Assembly: GCA_003864495.1 (NCBI GenBank)
Contig: ML133437.1
Span: 2,232,001 to 2,296,000, forward strand
Direction: 5' to 3'
Source of the DNA: Nemopilema nomurai
Lineage: Eukaryota; Cnidaria; Scyphozoa; Rhizostomeae; Rhizostomatidae
DNA: 64,000 bases
Shown: positions 1 to 15,000 of the stretch, piece after piece
How the letters are laid out: the number at the start of each line of letters is the position of its first letter
How positions within the stretch are numbered: the first letter of the stretch is position 1
Program-made: the position numbers and the translations under genes
The notes under the pieces: generated by a model
Told to the model about the DNA's origin: nothing
Databases searched by the model: none
The model's input: the letters and a program-made list of their open reading frames with translations, nothing else

Positions 1-94
1 GATGAAGTTGAGTTTCTCTTCCCTAGTTGACTGAATAAATGTGGAGGGAACGATCGCGCGAAAATTGGTTCGGTCTCAGTATGACATCGCTTAC

Positions 95-3000
95 CTGCTG
101 CACGGTGGGCCTAACCACGATATCACACGGCTGCTGCATCCAAGGCTCCCCGTCAATTTGCATTGGAATAAGGGCCTTGACTTTTAAATTAATCTACAAG
201 GAAACAGATGAATAGGGAACATCGGTCTCAACAGTGCCTTTCACTACGAAAAAAGCAACGCGAAAACAAGGGGCTTCACCTGTAATGGGTGACAGGAGTT
301 GGATTTATGGAAAAGGATGTGTGTAGTTCTCTCCTTCCCGGGGGATGGTGCAAACAACAATCCTAAAATCCTGATTTAAAAATGTCTAATACAACTACAT
401 TCAATAACGACAAAAGAATAATCTTTGCGACCAAGGACGAACAAAAAGCTAAGAATACAAAACAATATACATAAGTAGCTGGTAAACATGATAAGAAATA
501 AAACAGGCGGCAAGAATAAAAAATAATTACCTGACTGCCTTGAGCAATCTTTATTGCAGAAGATAGTCCGCTTTTTATCCGGCCCTGATAAACGAAAGAA
601 AGAATAAAAAGAACCACGAGGAAAAATTTTCGACAAAAATTTCATCCTGTTAGTATTCTACCACAAATCGAAAACCACATTTAATAGCTTGATTCAAAAA
701 AGAGGCGTTAAGTTTTCCGGTTTCCTCGCAAAGCAAACGGTTGGATAAAAAAAACACGAGTGTTCTAGAGTAAATTAATTGGACTTGGGTTTGAGCAGGG
801 ATTTTTGAAGCCGGGAGAAGGACTGCTCGTTCACCATGGATAATTATTACCCACTGTGGATAAAAATAACAACAAAATAACAATAGCAATGATAATAAAT
901 ACTTGAAATGCTAAGCAACACAACCATACCATGTGCACCACGCCAGTGAATCCCATGAGCTCAACCAAACCGTCATGATATGAAGGCTGCTTGAATTTCT
1001 ATAAAAGGCAATTAATCAAAACATTTAATTCCAAATAACACGATCAGTGTTACACATACCAAACCCGTTTAAATGCAACACACAGTTAAATGCAATACAA
1101 AGTTAACAAAACCTCAGGCATGGTAGTAAGATGGAGCTGCGACTGGGGATCTCTTGGATCGGATCTCTTGGAGGAATATACAGAGTTTCATTGGAACATT
1201 TTTCCATCCCTCTTCTGCCTTTGCCCTTGCCTCTCATCCCAATATAATTCGGGCTTCTTATCAACATGCACGCAAAATATTTCAGTACTGACATTAAATT
1301 CAATTGAAAATGAAGATGGAAAAGCAAATGAACAAAGACAGGGAAGATGCAGTTATTTTGTGGTCCAATTCATATGCCCATCATATAGCCCATGGGCGAT
1401 AGGGACATAGCTGCGACACAACATAAAATGCGACTCTGTTGATCAAGCCATAAACACTTACAGTATCTTTGTCTTTTCCCCAAGGATCCGATCCTCCTGC
1501 CCAACTATGGTGCAAATGTCACAAAATTACAAAACTGATTCACGTGTCAAAAGTGCTTTTAAGACATTAGAAAAAAGAGCAGTAATTCTAGAGTATATTA
1601 TTCAATAGTAGAGTAGTGGAAAATCGCATAGTGGCTTCTCAGACTTTGATGATGACGTCACTCTGCACAGTATAATTGAAACACAAGATCTACATAGAAG
1701 TAGAAATTGCATTCCAACATGACCGAAAACTATCGCACTGCATTCAGAATCACCGCGTAGACATTGCAAATTTAGTACTGCTTGGTGCTACCCGAACTTG
1801 AAGACAAAATTTTAGCATTGAAAAACTTTTTATGTTCTCGATAATCACAGTGTAAAAATGGGTTCTTACGATCAAAAAATGAAATCAAGAACAACATCGA
1901 CATTCTACCAATTCTCTCTTGTCAGGTCTCTTAGTATATAATCCGCTTTTAATTACATATTTGTGTTATAAACATAAGCAGAGCAGTATTACAAATAATT
2001 ATATATATTGTATTGCTTCAAGACAATGAGGATTTCAAATTGTCGTAAGAAATCCTGTTGCCTATGATACTTTGAATAATTCCCAAATCAATCAAATTCT
2101 GCAACTACCTTTGAATATTTAATATCAAAAGGCCTTCAATGCTTGGTATGTTCACTGTCTTTCCGTCAACCTGTGCGTGGGAAAATGAAATCACAAATCA
2201 TAAATGAAGAATCACAAATCAGAATCGGAAAATCATCTGGCAAGGTACAATGTGAAAATAAGAGCCATTCTATCCCTATCTTAGCCTGATGATTATTTGA
2301 TGCTCATTCAAAATATTAAAAAAGTTTGACAAAGGAAATACCTCGACTGATAAAGGTTGAAAAGGTTGAAAATGCAAATCAGAATTAAGGAAGAAGTAGT
2401 GTGGAGGGACAGGACTATCTGGTGGCATTTAAATGAATGAATCCAAATGAATCTAAGTTCTTCTGCTTTAATTCACACTATCCAGTGGCCGAATAACCGC
2501 TTACTGACTCGCGACACAACAAGACATTTTGTGCGTACCTCTACTTCAATCTTATCTTGGAGGTTGGAGTTGGTGCTTTTAGCGATGTTTTTCAAGCCAG
2601 ACTTGAAGTAAACGCCTTTGTTCCGCAGCCTGAAAGAAAACGCAAATAAAATGAGCCACAGGATTTGTGAAATGCAATTTGGTATTTATAAATGGCTGTA
2701 TTTTCATGCACCAGGTTAAAGATTACTGAGTATGAGAATGCATTTTGAGTTGAATCAAGCAGACGCTAGATTTGTGGTTACAAATAGTGCAGTTAGCAAA
2801 AATGTGACATGGTGACATGACATGGTACTGTGATGGCAAATATGAAAACATCACGTGACAAAACACCAATAAGCACCTGCTGTTGAATTTATCTGGTTGC
2901 TCCTCCCTAGCGAGGTGAAACTCAAGCGACAGCATCGCATCAACGCCTATTCCGAAGTAATTGTTCATAATCATGACATTGGCTTGCTCGTCTTCGGAGG

Positions 3001-6000
3001 ACCAGAATCCGGCGAGGCAGGGACGTCGAACACAACGCTCCATCTAAAATCAAAATATGCAAATGAAAACGTCGACATTAGCTCCCACTCCGTGCATTCC
3101 GAGGTCTCCTTAATATCTTCCATCGCAATATTCTTAACAGTTGCTAACTACGACGGGGGCCGTATCAGAAGTACTTCTTTTAAAACACTTTTCGTCCAGA
3201 AAAAGCAGTTCGTGCAAATCTACATATTCGACTTCATAGAAACAGATCTAGAACAGAATACATTTGTTTCATTCATTTTGTCGTTAAAACATGCTGGTTT
3301 CTGGAGGTGGGTAAAATTGCTATACGACCAGTCTGCAAAAAACTTGCACTTGCTGATGAGTGCTGTTAATATTCAAAAAGCCTTGGAATCTACCACAACT
3401 CAAAGTTTATGGAGCACCCAACTCAAGTTAAGATAAGCAGTTTGCTTTTCATAACTGTAGAGGAAAACAATGTTGTTTGCATCTGGTGAAAGCCTTGCTT
3501 CAACCCTCAAACAAACTGAAACTCAACAAAGCCTCACCTATCAAGGTTGGTTTCGACTGCGTCGTCAACAGACAACAACAACGACGTTAGATCGTCACTG
3601 CTTGTGTAGCCAGAACCCCAGTTCAAGGCCCTTGCCAAGTCGTTGCCTGTGCGAAAAAATCACAATGCAGATCACCCAATTAAGCACGTCACAGAACACA
3701 GCAAGCCTAATGCAAGGAGGAAGGTGCCTTGGTTGGTGTGTGACGCATTGTAACGGACTGGTAATGCTGGTAATTGACTCACATGAAATCTTATGGAAAC
3801 ATATCCTAAGAAGCGAATCGTAGAGCAACTATTCTTGACACTTAATCAGAGCCCTTACTTTATAGTAGGCTTTACTTTATAGCAAGCATTAGCCATTCGA
3901 AAGTCAACAGCAGAAACTTGGGGTCCGAAGGCCCAGGAAATTGATGGTAAAAGGAAATAAGCTTGGCTTCAGGTCACTTTTCTCAGTAAACAAACAGACA
4001 TTCGGCGTTGGAAATTCCATGGGAAATTGCGCGGAAAGGGCTGGGAAACCTTTGGTCGACAGAGAGAAAAGAATATGTGAAAATGAAGGAAATTCTGAAG
4101 ACGCACCCGTGCCTAAAGGAAGAACAGCGCAGGGGGGCTCCTTGCACTTCAAAAGAAGATATTTATTTGCTTCATCGATTGCTGAAAGTACCCAGCCGAA
4201 AGTCCCATCACCACCACAGATGAGAATTCGGAAATTTTCCATGTTGCGGAATGTGTATAATCTAAAATAAGAAGAAATTCTCAGGCTGCATCTGTTTTGG
4301 ATCACAAGAAAACAAACTCTTTTAACATTGTGTGTGCATAATTCCCAGCAAATGAGCTTTTTTAACATTGTGCCTACATAATTCCAAGCAAATGAGGAAA
4401 TAGATGCCAGTCGAGAACACGTACCCCGGGAGTGGGCCGCCCTCCATCAAGTCGAAAATCTGGTGTGGATTGAGCGTTCTCTGGAAGAAATTGATCAGCT
4501 TGGCCCCCTGGCCTCCCCCACTCTTGCCATTGACAAAAACCAGCAGTGGCCAACTCGAGTTCGGAAGCAGATTTTCCTGGAAACAAAACCAGGAGCTATT
4601 TGCAAAAGACATCAACACGGGAATATACCAAAACAACATAGCTGAAAACGACTAGGCCTATGCCCAAACAACCCGAGAAGGTTGTTCAGTGTATGTAGAA
4701 ACACAATTAAGGATCAAATAAGAATTTAAGGTATAAAACGCCTACCTCCTACCCTGCTTATTCAAATAGCTTATTAATTTGTAGACGTTGGGGGAGGGGG
4801 AAGCTGGCAACAGCTACAAATGCATTTGACATAAGTGTATTTTGCCTTACTGGGAAAAGTAGTGGGACAAGGAAAGACAGCATGGTAAAGATTCCAACCA
4901 CCCGGTCCGCTCAAGTACATATCACTGTGTGCCCCAAGCAACCACTAGAGCCCCTGGCGATTAAGCGCTATCGTCGAGTTAACGCCCCGTGTCTATAAGC
5001 AGTCACTTTTAATGCAACCTTGCTCAGTATAACACTCTTAAGGAGAAGACACATGCTCATTCGAATGTTTCCAGAGATTTTAAATCCAAATAATTGGGAT
5101 TGCTCATGTTCAAGTGGACTTGGGATATAATGGATCGGTTTAAAAAAAAAGGATTCAGGAAACTCAAGAAGATAACAAAAATAGTGAAACGAAAAACAGG
5201 AAACTGCCAATTAGTTGGAAATCGATAAAAAATTAATTATCTCCGAAATGAAAGTAGGGAAGCCCATAAAGCAACACAGGGCAGACTGAGATAACTAACC
5301 TGTATAACTGGGATTATTCTGACGTAGACTTTGCGCTCGTTTATCGAAGCGTCCTTCAGTCTGAAATACCCCGCTAATAAAGAATCTATTGACGGGAACC
5401 GAAGAACGACAACGCCTGTTGAAAAAGAAATCGAGGGCCATTGAAGAGTGCAAGCCATCACATTTCAACACTTTCATCGGAAATGCGAATGTAGTAGGAA
5501 TTATTAATGGAAGGGATGATGGATTTCTAGGAAAAATAAAAACAAGTCTTCCATGGTTTGCAAAAAGCGTTGGAAAATGCCCAAACAGAAAAAGTTGGCA
5601 GGCGAATAAAAAAAAGGGGCGTTGTCGTACTTTTAATAGCATACAGTATTATAATAATATCGATTTTCAAGAAAGGCTGCACGCCACAGAAGGAAATGAA
5701 ACATCGAAATTAGTCTGAAATAGAATTTTGCAAAAAGCCGTGAAAATCACATGAAAGCTTTTGTGACATATTGTTCCTTCGGAGAATGAAGCTTAACAGG
5801 ACGTTAATCAGAGCAGCGGACAGGAATGATACTTACCATACATGGGAAAGGAAAACTCGATGAAGCAATCAGGAACTACTGGAGGAAGGAAAGAAAGGAA
5901 ATATGAGTAATTCGATTTGCAGCCATTTTTGTGATAGCTAATACGGTTTTATTGACTATTAATATTTCGAGGTTAAAAGACAAATGGCATTAAAGGAAGC

Positions 6001-9000
6001 CAGGAAACGCGAGAAAGGTCACTCAAAGGAAAAGATGTATGAGAGTCACGCCTTAATTAGGATCGGAGTCCACTGATTCGAAAGAACTGGTTTTTAGTTA
6101 AAGAGTATCAACAAGGAAAAGGGAGCTCTACCTAAACCAAAAGTTGCAATCTCAAAGGCAGGACTTTTGCGAAAATTGTCATGATATTTCTGCGCAATCT
6201 GATTTTTTAGGTGGAGAATTTTATTTTTGTGAAATATCGAAAGAAAATGCGATAAAGAGCAACGTTTCCATATCATCTAACATTGGCGTCAAATAAGCTT
6301 AGTTACCAAGCCAAAACTCAATCACGCTTAAGAAAATAAGGAGACTGACAAAAGATGACGAGATACGATGACGAAACGAGATGACGAAAAGATATGACAA
6401 CTAAATAGAACGACACCAACTACGAAATGACTTACGGTCACCCATGACCTCCGTAATGGTCGTCTCGTACTGCGCAGTGGTCAGATTGTACGGCAGATTG
6501 CCAATAAACATGGAGGTCTTCCTTGACCTGCTTGGAACCGGCTGAAGATAATACCGGATGGAGTGCGTCCGGGCAATAGACAGCTACAAAGCAAAATTAC
6601 GCAAGTAAATTCATGGTAATAAAAACATGTTCAGCGATAATCACAATTCACCACAAATCTTATTCAAGAAGCAAGGGTATAAACCTGCCTCGTACTGGGG
6701 ATGAGAGAGCCTCGAATTAAAACAACCAAGGAATATATTATAAAAAGATAATGACAATACGGCTAAGGTATTTGAGGCAACCCTGCCTCAGAGTGAGGAC
6801 GAGACACAGGAAATACCTTCCCGAGAAAAGTCCTTCTTAGAAACAGAAAAGTCCTTCTTTAAATTTCATACCATTAATCTAACACTTAGTAATCGATAAG
6901 GGAAAAAGCATTTGGTAAATTTACATTGTACAAAATAATTGAATACCTTTCTTCTTCCAATGTAGTCTTCCCAAATGCATTCTTCATCGTCAACAAATCT
7001 TTCGTTAACTAATAAAAAGATATAAGAGCTGGTAAAAACATGTCTACCAGAAAGGGGTTCAATAAAAGTTGCAGCATACTGCCTCCTGCACTACCTGATT
7101 AGGAATAGATTTAATTACCTGAAGATTGTAAAAAATCTATAGACTTACGCGGTTTCTTAAAGTTTTACTATCACTTCTTTTAGATTGCTTTCCCTATACG
7201 TTTGCCGCAAAAATAACGGAAGATGTAACATAAGGACACTTTACAAGATGATTTCGTCCTAACCCAAGGAATGAATAGCCAAGAGTTTGGCTGGATGAAA
7301 GTGCTCTTAGCTGAATCTGCTCTTGGGACATAAAACAAAACAATTCGTGGAAACATAACTAGCTCTATCTTCAAGAAAGGTGGGTAGTTTTATCAGCCTC
7401 AGATATGTTGAAATTCTTATAATTTGTCGGGCAAATTCGAGTTGAAGGACTCTAGCGAGAAAAAAGAAGGCGAGGAATAAAAAGTACTGCTTATTGCAAG
7501 GTAGAAAAAGATAGCATACCACCTCCATTTGGCTGCATTTGGAGCTCGACAAGGCAATATCGCTCCTTCTTTGCATTCTGAAAATTAGACATAATCTTTG
7601 ACAAAAACATCAACTCAAAATGCAGGCAAAAATCAATCAACTGAGTCGTGGAAAGGTAAGGTCAATATTTCAAGTTCTGATTCCTTAATAGCAACAGAGA
7701 ACAGAATTAAACTAGGACGAAACAGAGACTGACCTCGATATCAAACAGGCAGAGCGCACGCTCAACAATCCGCCAAGCTGGAGTTCGCAAATTCACTTCG
7801 ACTACTATGGACGGCTGCTTCGCGCTGAAAGAAACATTTTCAAAAAACGTTTGAAATGCGAAAGAAATACAATACTCTTGGCTAAGTCTCTGCAATTCTA
7901 CTTAGTTTCTGCTAAAAAGCCTCAATATAAACAGTATTCATGACAAAAACAAGAAATTAAAAGAAAGAGATTTAGAAGCAGCTGCGATATCTGCCCAGCC
8001 CTTTTCAATGACCAATTAATTGCGTTCCACTTTAAACAAATAAAAGAAGATATTGTTGAAGATATAAAACACGAGCGAACCGCAAAAACAATTTGAATGA
8101 ATGAAACATGATTCTGTAGAGCAGCATTCAATCACCAACACAAAAATCATTTTGGCAAAAATAAGGACCGATATGAAAAATTACAGGAGCAAACACAATA
8201 GAATATCTGCTTTGCGTGACAACAAAAATGCTCTTGTACAAATTTGCGGACATCAAAAATTGCTATCCAAAACAGGCCACTTGTCACAACAAATTAGACT
8301 TTGAATGAAAAAGAAAGCTTTGATAATCTTCCTCTATTGAAACAGCAAATCCTATTACGTTTTGCTTCTTAGGCGATAAAAGTCAAAGCTTAACCATTAA
8401 CTTCAAGCGTCTCTTTATTAGCATGTTCATCGTTCTACTAGTAGTTTATGTAAAAAAAATCACTAGAATCCTGCATGAATTTCGAAGGCGAAACGGCTGA
8501 CAATCTAAAACAGTTGATCCCAACGCATGAAAGGAAGACGGGAAATCTTAAACCGCTTACGGAATATCTCCTCTGTAGATTGTCAGAGTTCCATGCTTGA
8601 TGTCTAGAGACTAAAGGATGATATGACGTCGTTAGTTAATTAAACTTTACGGGATCAATCCGCTTTGCAATAAATTTTATCGAACGCCTCAGAGAATGTG
8701 TTGATAAAGCATGGTATTAAATGTGAAAATTTCCAATAAAGAGCTTTATGCCATTCAAACTGATTCGACGGTGGCTTAATGCCGGCACTTTCTTGGAAAA
8801 ATGAAAAAGCTCGAATGACGATGAGGTCTAATACTGATGTGGCTGACTGAATAAAGGAACCTCATTTGGCGTGACCTTGTGAATGGTATGACATAGCATA
8901 GCTAACGAAGGACATTGCCCTTGGAACCCGTAGGAAAAACTATTTCCTCAAAATAGCGTCGATGTCCTACTGGTCTTAGATAAAATTAATAACAATAAAA

Positions 9001-12000
9001 TAAAATTCAAGAGAAGAAAAAATTGGCTTACACTGTGCCTAAGAAACAACTGGGGTTTCTTGTTTTTGACAAAGTGCATGGGTTTTTCGTAGTCTTCCAA
9101 ACGGCGCTCCGAGTCTAATAAAAAGTGCAACAAATTAAAATCTAGGGGTACATTCTGCAGGCAAAAGGAGACAACGTGTTCAAACAAACCATTAGAGCGT
9201 GATTTAATGATAACCTGAACTTTCAATTACATCATATAATGATTGCTTGTGAGTCAATGCATGATAGCTTGTGATTGTGGTACATGATTGCTACTTCATA
9301 AATGATGTTCAATGAGTGATTGAACAAGTGATTGAAGAAAATCAGACACATACTGACGCTGATTGCCCTGGCCAAGTAGTATTTGTTCTGCTCCTCAGTG
9401 ATGCGAAACTGCAGCAATGCGTCTTTCTAGAACCGAACAACAAAAAGAAGTGCAGAAGAAGCAGTGTCTGGACGGAGCTCGAAGGCTTATGCTTGCATTG
9501 TAGATGAAAACAAGCACAAAGAGTGGCAATTAATCGTATGACGTCACGCTCAGTCACTCAGTCCCAGGACGAATCGTAAATGCCGTATAAGGGCAATGAG
9601 AACAACAGCAAAGCACGTGGAGTCCTTACCAGCACTTCCGGTGCCGTAGCATCCTTCGACACCCTGACATTGCGCCAACCGTGAGGATTCGTGATGTCCC
9701 CATCGAATATCCGCAGAACACCAGATGCATCTAGTCAAATACAAAATATATGCCTTCGGTTAACGGGGGAAGCGCAAGGTATCCCATTTCAAGTAAACGT
9801 TGAATCAAAAGATTTGGGGGCCTAAAGATAATCAGCACAGAAACACATTTGTCGAGTTTATGGAGGCTTTCTCGAAAGTTTGCCCGTGAAATTTTCTTGT
9901 GCAAGCCACCCCTCCCCCAAAGTTATCCTATAAGAATTGCTGAAAGGGAGGTTTCTTGGAGGGCATGGGCATTTTTGTTGGTCTCATCGCCGAATGATTA
10001 TGATGAATACACGCCAAAAACATGTGGTATTGATTTCAAGCTCCTACGTTATAACAGGAGATATGCAATCAGCCAGCCCGCCTCGCTGCTGATCGAGTTT
10101 CTATCTTGCGTTCCCATGCCTGCCTTTGTCAGATCCGTAGCGCAACCACCGCCCTATCGTTGCAGGTTCGGCCTTTAACTATCAGCAATCAACATGCAAA
10201 ACACTGTCTCGACAGAAACCGTAAATTCACACGGAAAATTGCAGCCAAATCACCACATTCATCTCTGCATAATATCTCAGTCAATTCAAATGATAAAGAC
10301 AGACATGATTCCTTCTGTTCATCATTCACTGCGCACATGACAGGAATCAGAACAGCAGATAAGGCCTCTTTTTCAACACCTTAACGACCTTAGCAAATGT
10401 TCTTATTGTTGCTTTTTATGTTGTTGTTGTTGCTGTCGTTGTCGTTGTTGCTGTCGTTCTTGTTGATGTTGTCGTTCTTGTTGATGTTGCCTTTCGTGTT
10501 GTTATCAATGTTGTTGTTGTTGTTGTTGGGCAAGTATCTAAAGTAAGATCCAACGCCACAAGCATGTACATACAAGAAGTGCGGACTAAGATAGGTCTGC
10601 TCTATTGGCCTATGAAAGCGATGCGTCATGAAATACCTTCTACTTCACCAGAATAACAGACATCGTGTCTCTCATCCGATGACCCTGAGCTGCTTGTGTG
10701 ACTTGAGTCCGACGAGCCTGCGATAGTCAAAAAGTATTATGGGCCAGGTGGAAAGGGTTGGGAAGGGAAAGTATACGACATTCAACAAAGGCGACTCTTA
10801 ACACAGAATGAATGAAGAAAGATGACGAAATAGGATAACATTGCAAGACATTTAAGAGAAAGTGCAGCCCTCATATGCACCTGACATTTTCCTTGCAGTG
10901 TCTGCGGAAAATCTTGTCATCCACAGGGGGATGTTTTCTGCTGACACATAAAACGGGGGTAAAACCAATCTGGAAAAATGTCCAAAATTGCAGCTTTGAT
11001 TGATATTGTCCTGACATCCAGCATGGACCTAAAAAAGAGAGACACCCGTATGACTACTGATAATGAAGCCAGTGATTGGATGATGAAGCCAGTAACTGCA
11101 AACGCCCAGGGGCGCTAAAAAGTTTAGCAAAGCATTGAAACGAACCGTAACGCCGCACCAAGAGCACCGCAAGCCGGTGAGGCACTCTGAGCTGCTGCAG
11201 ATTTTCTTGCAGTGATGGCATTTCGAAGATGCCGGAAGGTGTCCCTCCATCCAGTGGTGTCGCTGCACGAACTTTGCCTTCAAAGACACATACGTCATGA
11301 TACAGGATACACAAAGCAAACGTAGCTAGCTAGCAGATACAAATAAATAGCAAATAATTGTTGCGATGATTTCTGTGGGTTACCAGCCGTTGGACAGAAA
11401 CAGCTTTCTATAAGGTCTCTATCTCTTCATGACCTTCCTAAGAATGGTTTTTACGAACTAGGGCAACTAAAATTATCCAACTTCTGTGCACAATATCAAT
11501 CCACTTCTATGTCTTCATATTCTCATGAAAACGGAAGGCAGCTTAATAAAAATCAATTGTCACTTATGAATTAGGAAACTGGCAAAACTGCACCTTGATC
11601 AAAAGACAAAAAAACATGACATAAGCACAAGGCACCTACATCGAGAAGATCGGGGTGGTAGACGGAGGAGCGTTTGCAGTTGTGGACAGTGTCCTTGGAG
11701 CAGCTGGAATGCACGTAGTATTCACAACCTGAAAATGCAACGATGGAACTTGCTGGAGCAAATACAACGATGGAAGCACACGGGGAGAGGTAGAGAAGGG
11801 TGTAGAGGAGCAAGTGGAGATAGATGGGGAAATTGAGACGGGTTATGGGTTGATATAGGAATGGCTGAATGGCATAAGGGGGGGGGGGCAGAGAAATGGG
11901 CGAATCGTCATTGTCAACTTGGTGCTGATTCAGTTCAAGATTTCCGGTAGGCCGGATCGTTGACATTTTTATAAATTTGGTTCTGGTCGGATTTGTTTCC

Positions 12001-15000
12001 TAAAACCGACCAGGTGCTTGATTTCACATTAAGCTAATGAGTAATTACAAAATTTTTGGAATAGTAGGTGGTTAACTGCAAAGGGTTAACCGAAATGTTT
12101 ATATTTATAACTAACCTTCTTGGAAAAGGAATTAAGCATTGGAAAAAGGAAGATCCTTATTTGAGTTAAGAAATTTTCTTAAAAGACACATGCGCAGAAA
12201 CGCAAACAGTGCCTGTTCGATGAATTTTTGAAATGGCTTTTGACTTGGCCTTTTTATGAACATTTTTGCCAGAGTTGCTCACCGGTCTATCCTCCTTTTG
12301 TAAATTCAATCTGGCAATCCTGAATTGGTTTCTTTGATCTTCTCGTTAATCGTTGTTTTGCAAAGTGGCTCAAAATCCGGCCGGATTTGTCACGAAATAA
12401 TCCGGTAAATCCGGTTCCGGGAGGATTCTCAAAACCCTGGTCCGGTACACCCCAAACAGTTACACAGCTAAATCACTAACAGATACGAAACATGACGACA
12501 TTTCACTTACTCATCTGACATAAAATGAGAACATTTGAGCGCACCTGAGACGTAGCCTGTATATGAGCTTAGGCCGCAATAAATGGTGATGTCGAAGAAA
12601 AAACGTACAGCAGTGCAAAATGATGGCAGGTGGATGGCTTTTATTGAATTGACATTCAACTAATTTCGAGATGATAAATTGTTTACGGTAGAGGACATTT
12701 CTATTACAGCAAATACCGAGATATTTAAAAACACAACATCGGTTGTGAAAGAAGACCGAAGATTTCATGCTTATTCAATCAAGAAGAGTCCAGCCTAAAG
12801 AGGCTCCCTTTACTAAACTCTTTTAATCTAACTCAAACAAGAGCTAGCTTAAAAGCAAAATGCTCCCGCGATGATCAAATTTTATTGAAGAATCAGACCG
12901 ATTTTTTCTTGTTTTGAATTCATCTGACCTAATCTTTGTTAAAAACCTTCCATAGCGGTTTCTCGTTAAATGTCAGACAAGGGATTCATGAAATTTCTGC
13001 CTGTAAAAATGTTTGCCAGGGACGTTTAAGCAGTCGCATCCAAAGACTGACTTGATGAGACCGAGACCGCTTTGGCGGACGCAGCGCGTTGCTATGCCGA
13101 ACCTTTTTGGATGACAACATCAAAGAACCTTTGCAGAAAATCTAATTCAAATTACGCCAAATACGTTAACTTCAACATGATGGATCACTTTGTTGCGGCT
13201 CTCTTAATATTGATCTTTCGGACCTCAAATATTAGTTTGAAGGCTGTCCACCCAGAAAGTACCAACACAAAGCTCTCAAGTGCAACGGGTTCGACACAAC
13301 CCTGGCTTTGTATATACACTGTGAGAATGTTGTGAAAATACTCCGCTTTCTCATTAACAATATCCTTCATTACTAAGTTCTAGCCAGTTGTCATTCCTTG
13401 CATTAGGGAACTGCTCCTATTCTTAATTCAACTGTAATTTCGCCTGAATTAACATTGCTTCAGCGATCATTTTACATTAAGTCAATCTCGAACAGCGAAA
13501 GATTTCTAAACCCAGGGCCAGCTAGCATCATTAATATTGCAGATATATTGTAAGGATTTCGATTTGTGATTACGAATAAGGATTACACAGTAAAATCAGG
13601 CCGAAAGTTCTGCTTTTTCTCTAACAAGATCCACTTTGTTTCATTAACGGCTTAACTTTTTGGAAACGAAAATTGCGTCTTAAATTGAAAGCTTATCTCA
13701 TTAACCTGCGAAAGACGATTTCCCTTATACAAGCTGTTAGAACAGCAGATAATACTAACATATCTAGTGCAGCCGATATTCAATGGACTAAAACACACTA
13801 GAAAACACATGTTGTGATCACTGGAAAAGCTTTAAGTTGTAACAATATGATGAATTGTAAAAGTGAAGTTGTTTCATAAAGCAGCTACCAAGCTTTCGCT
13901 ACATCTTCTACATTTTTCGACATAAAACTTGCAGCAGTCTTGCAAGCGCCAAATAGTGGCATGATACAAATTAGAGATTAATTTCAAGCTCAACTCACAT
14001 CGGCAAGCGAGGAAATCCGAGTCTTCGCTGCGTTGTCGACATACATTGCAAATCTTCGACTTTGTTGAAACAGAAATGAAGGAGTGTGCCTTTGGCCTCT
14101 ATGGAAAAGAAAGCAGAGGACGACCGTGAAATGACCATATTACTAATGACCATAATGACCATATTAGAAAAATCTATGAAGGAACACACACTCTGTGCTA
14201 CAGAACTACGTTTTACGCCCCAGCATGCAGAATACAATTGTTGGACGAAATATTGAACCACCCAACATCAGCCAATTGATATCGGTCAAAAAATGTTCGA
14301 TAGAATGTTAGATGGGTTTGACCGCCAGTTAAAAGATACCAACGAACTTTTGAAGTCTTTTAGGAGATAATGTTGAGTGAAATGCATTCTAAATGAAGCC
14401 TCATAAAGAGCTGGAACGAAACCAGGAATGACGTAATGTGTTTTTTTCAAAGCTGGAATACGATAAGAAACTGACTGAAGCCGCAGCGCCCACTCAGCGC
14501 ATACGGTACACGCGGGGGCGTCCCCAACAGGACTCAAAACAACTTCAAGCTGGGATTCTTAGCAAAATTCTGACTCAGCATTAGCGCAACTTCGACTGAC
14601 TGCGGTGTTGTTGTTCCTTAGCCACCCCCTCCCCTACCTGATTGAAAATGAATTTGCTACTTTTCTGCTCAATTCATGCAACAATATGTTTAGCTGTTTG
14701 AAAGTCGAATTAATAAGAACAAAGTCAATTAAAACGAGCAAATAATATGCAAGAAATATGTGACAAGCAAGCCCTTGACGCTGGCATCGTCCAATATTGC
14801 CCAAGTAGCATGAATGGCTCTTTAACTTAGAGATTATAAGAATCTTTACCTGAACATGGGCGAGAGATAGGGCAGTGCACGGAATTACCACGTTGGATAT
14901 GCAGCGATCATGAGTCACAAATCCACACACTGCAAAATTAACCACATCAAATCAGCAAACAAAACTTCTATTTTAGAGTCTATTTTATTATAGAACAGCC

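Noticed and set aside
2897..3436. 179-codon plus-strand open frame
   Set aside because: It lies antisense to a well-supported DGKQ exon, has no recognisable domain and no splice or promoter support.
10390..10629. Asn/Asp-rich minus-strand open frame
   Set aside because: It is the translation of the GTT/GTC trinucleotide repeat inside a DGKQ intron.
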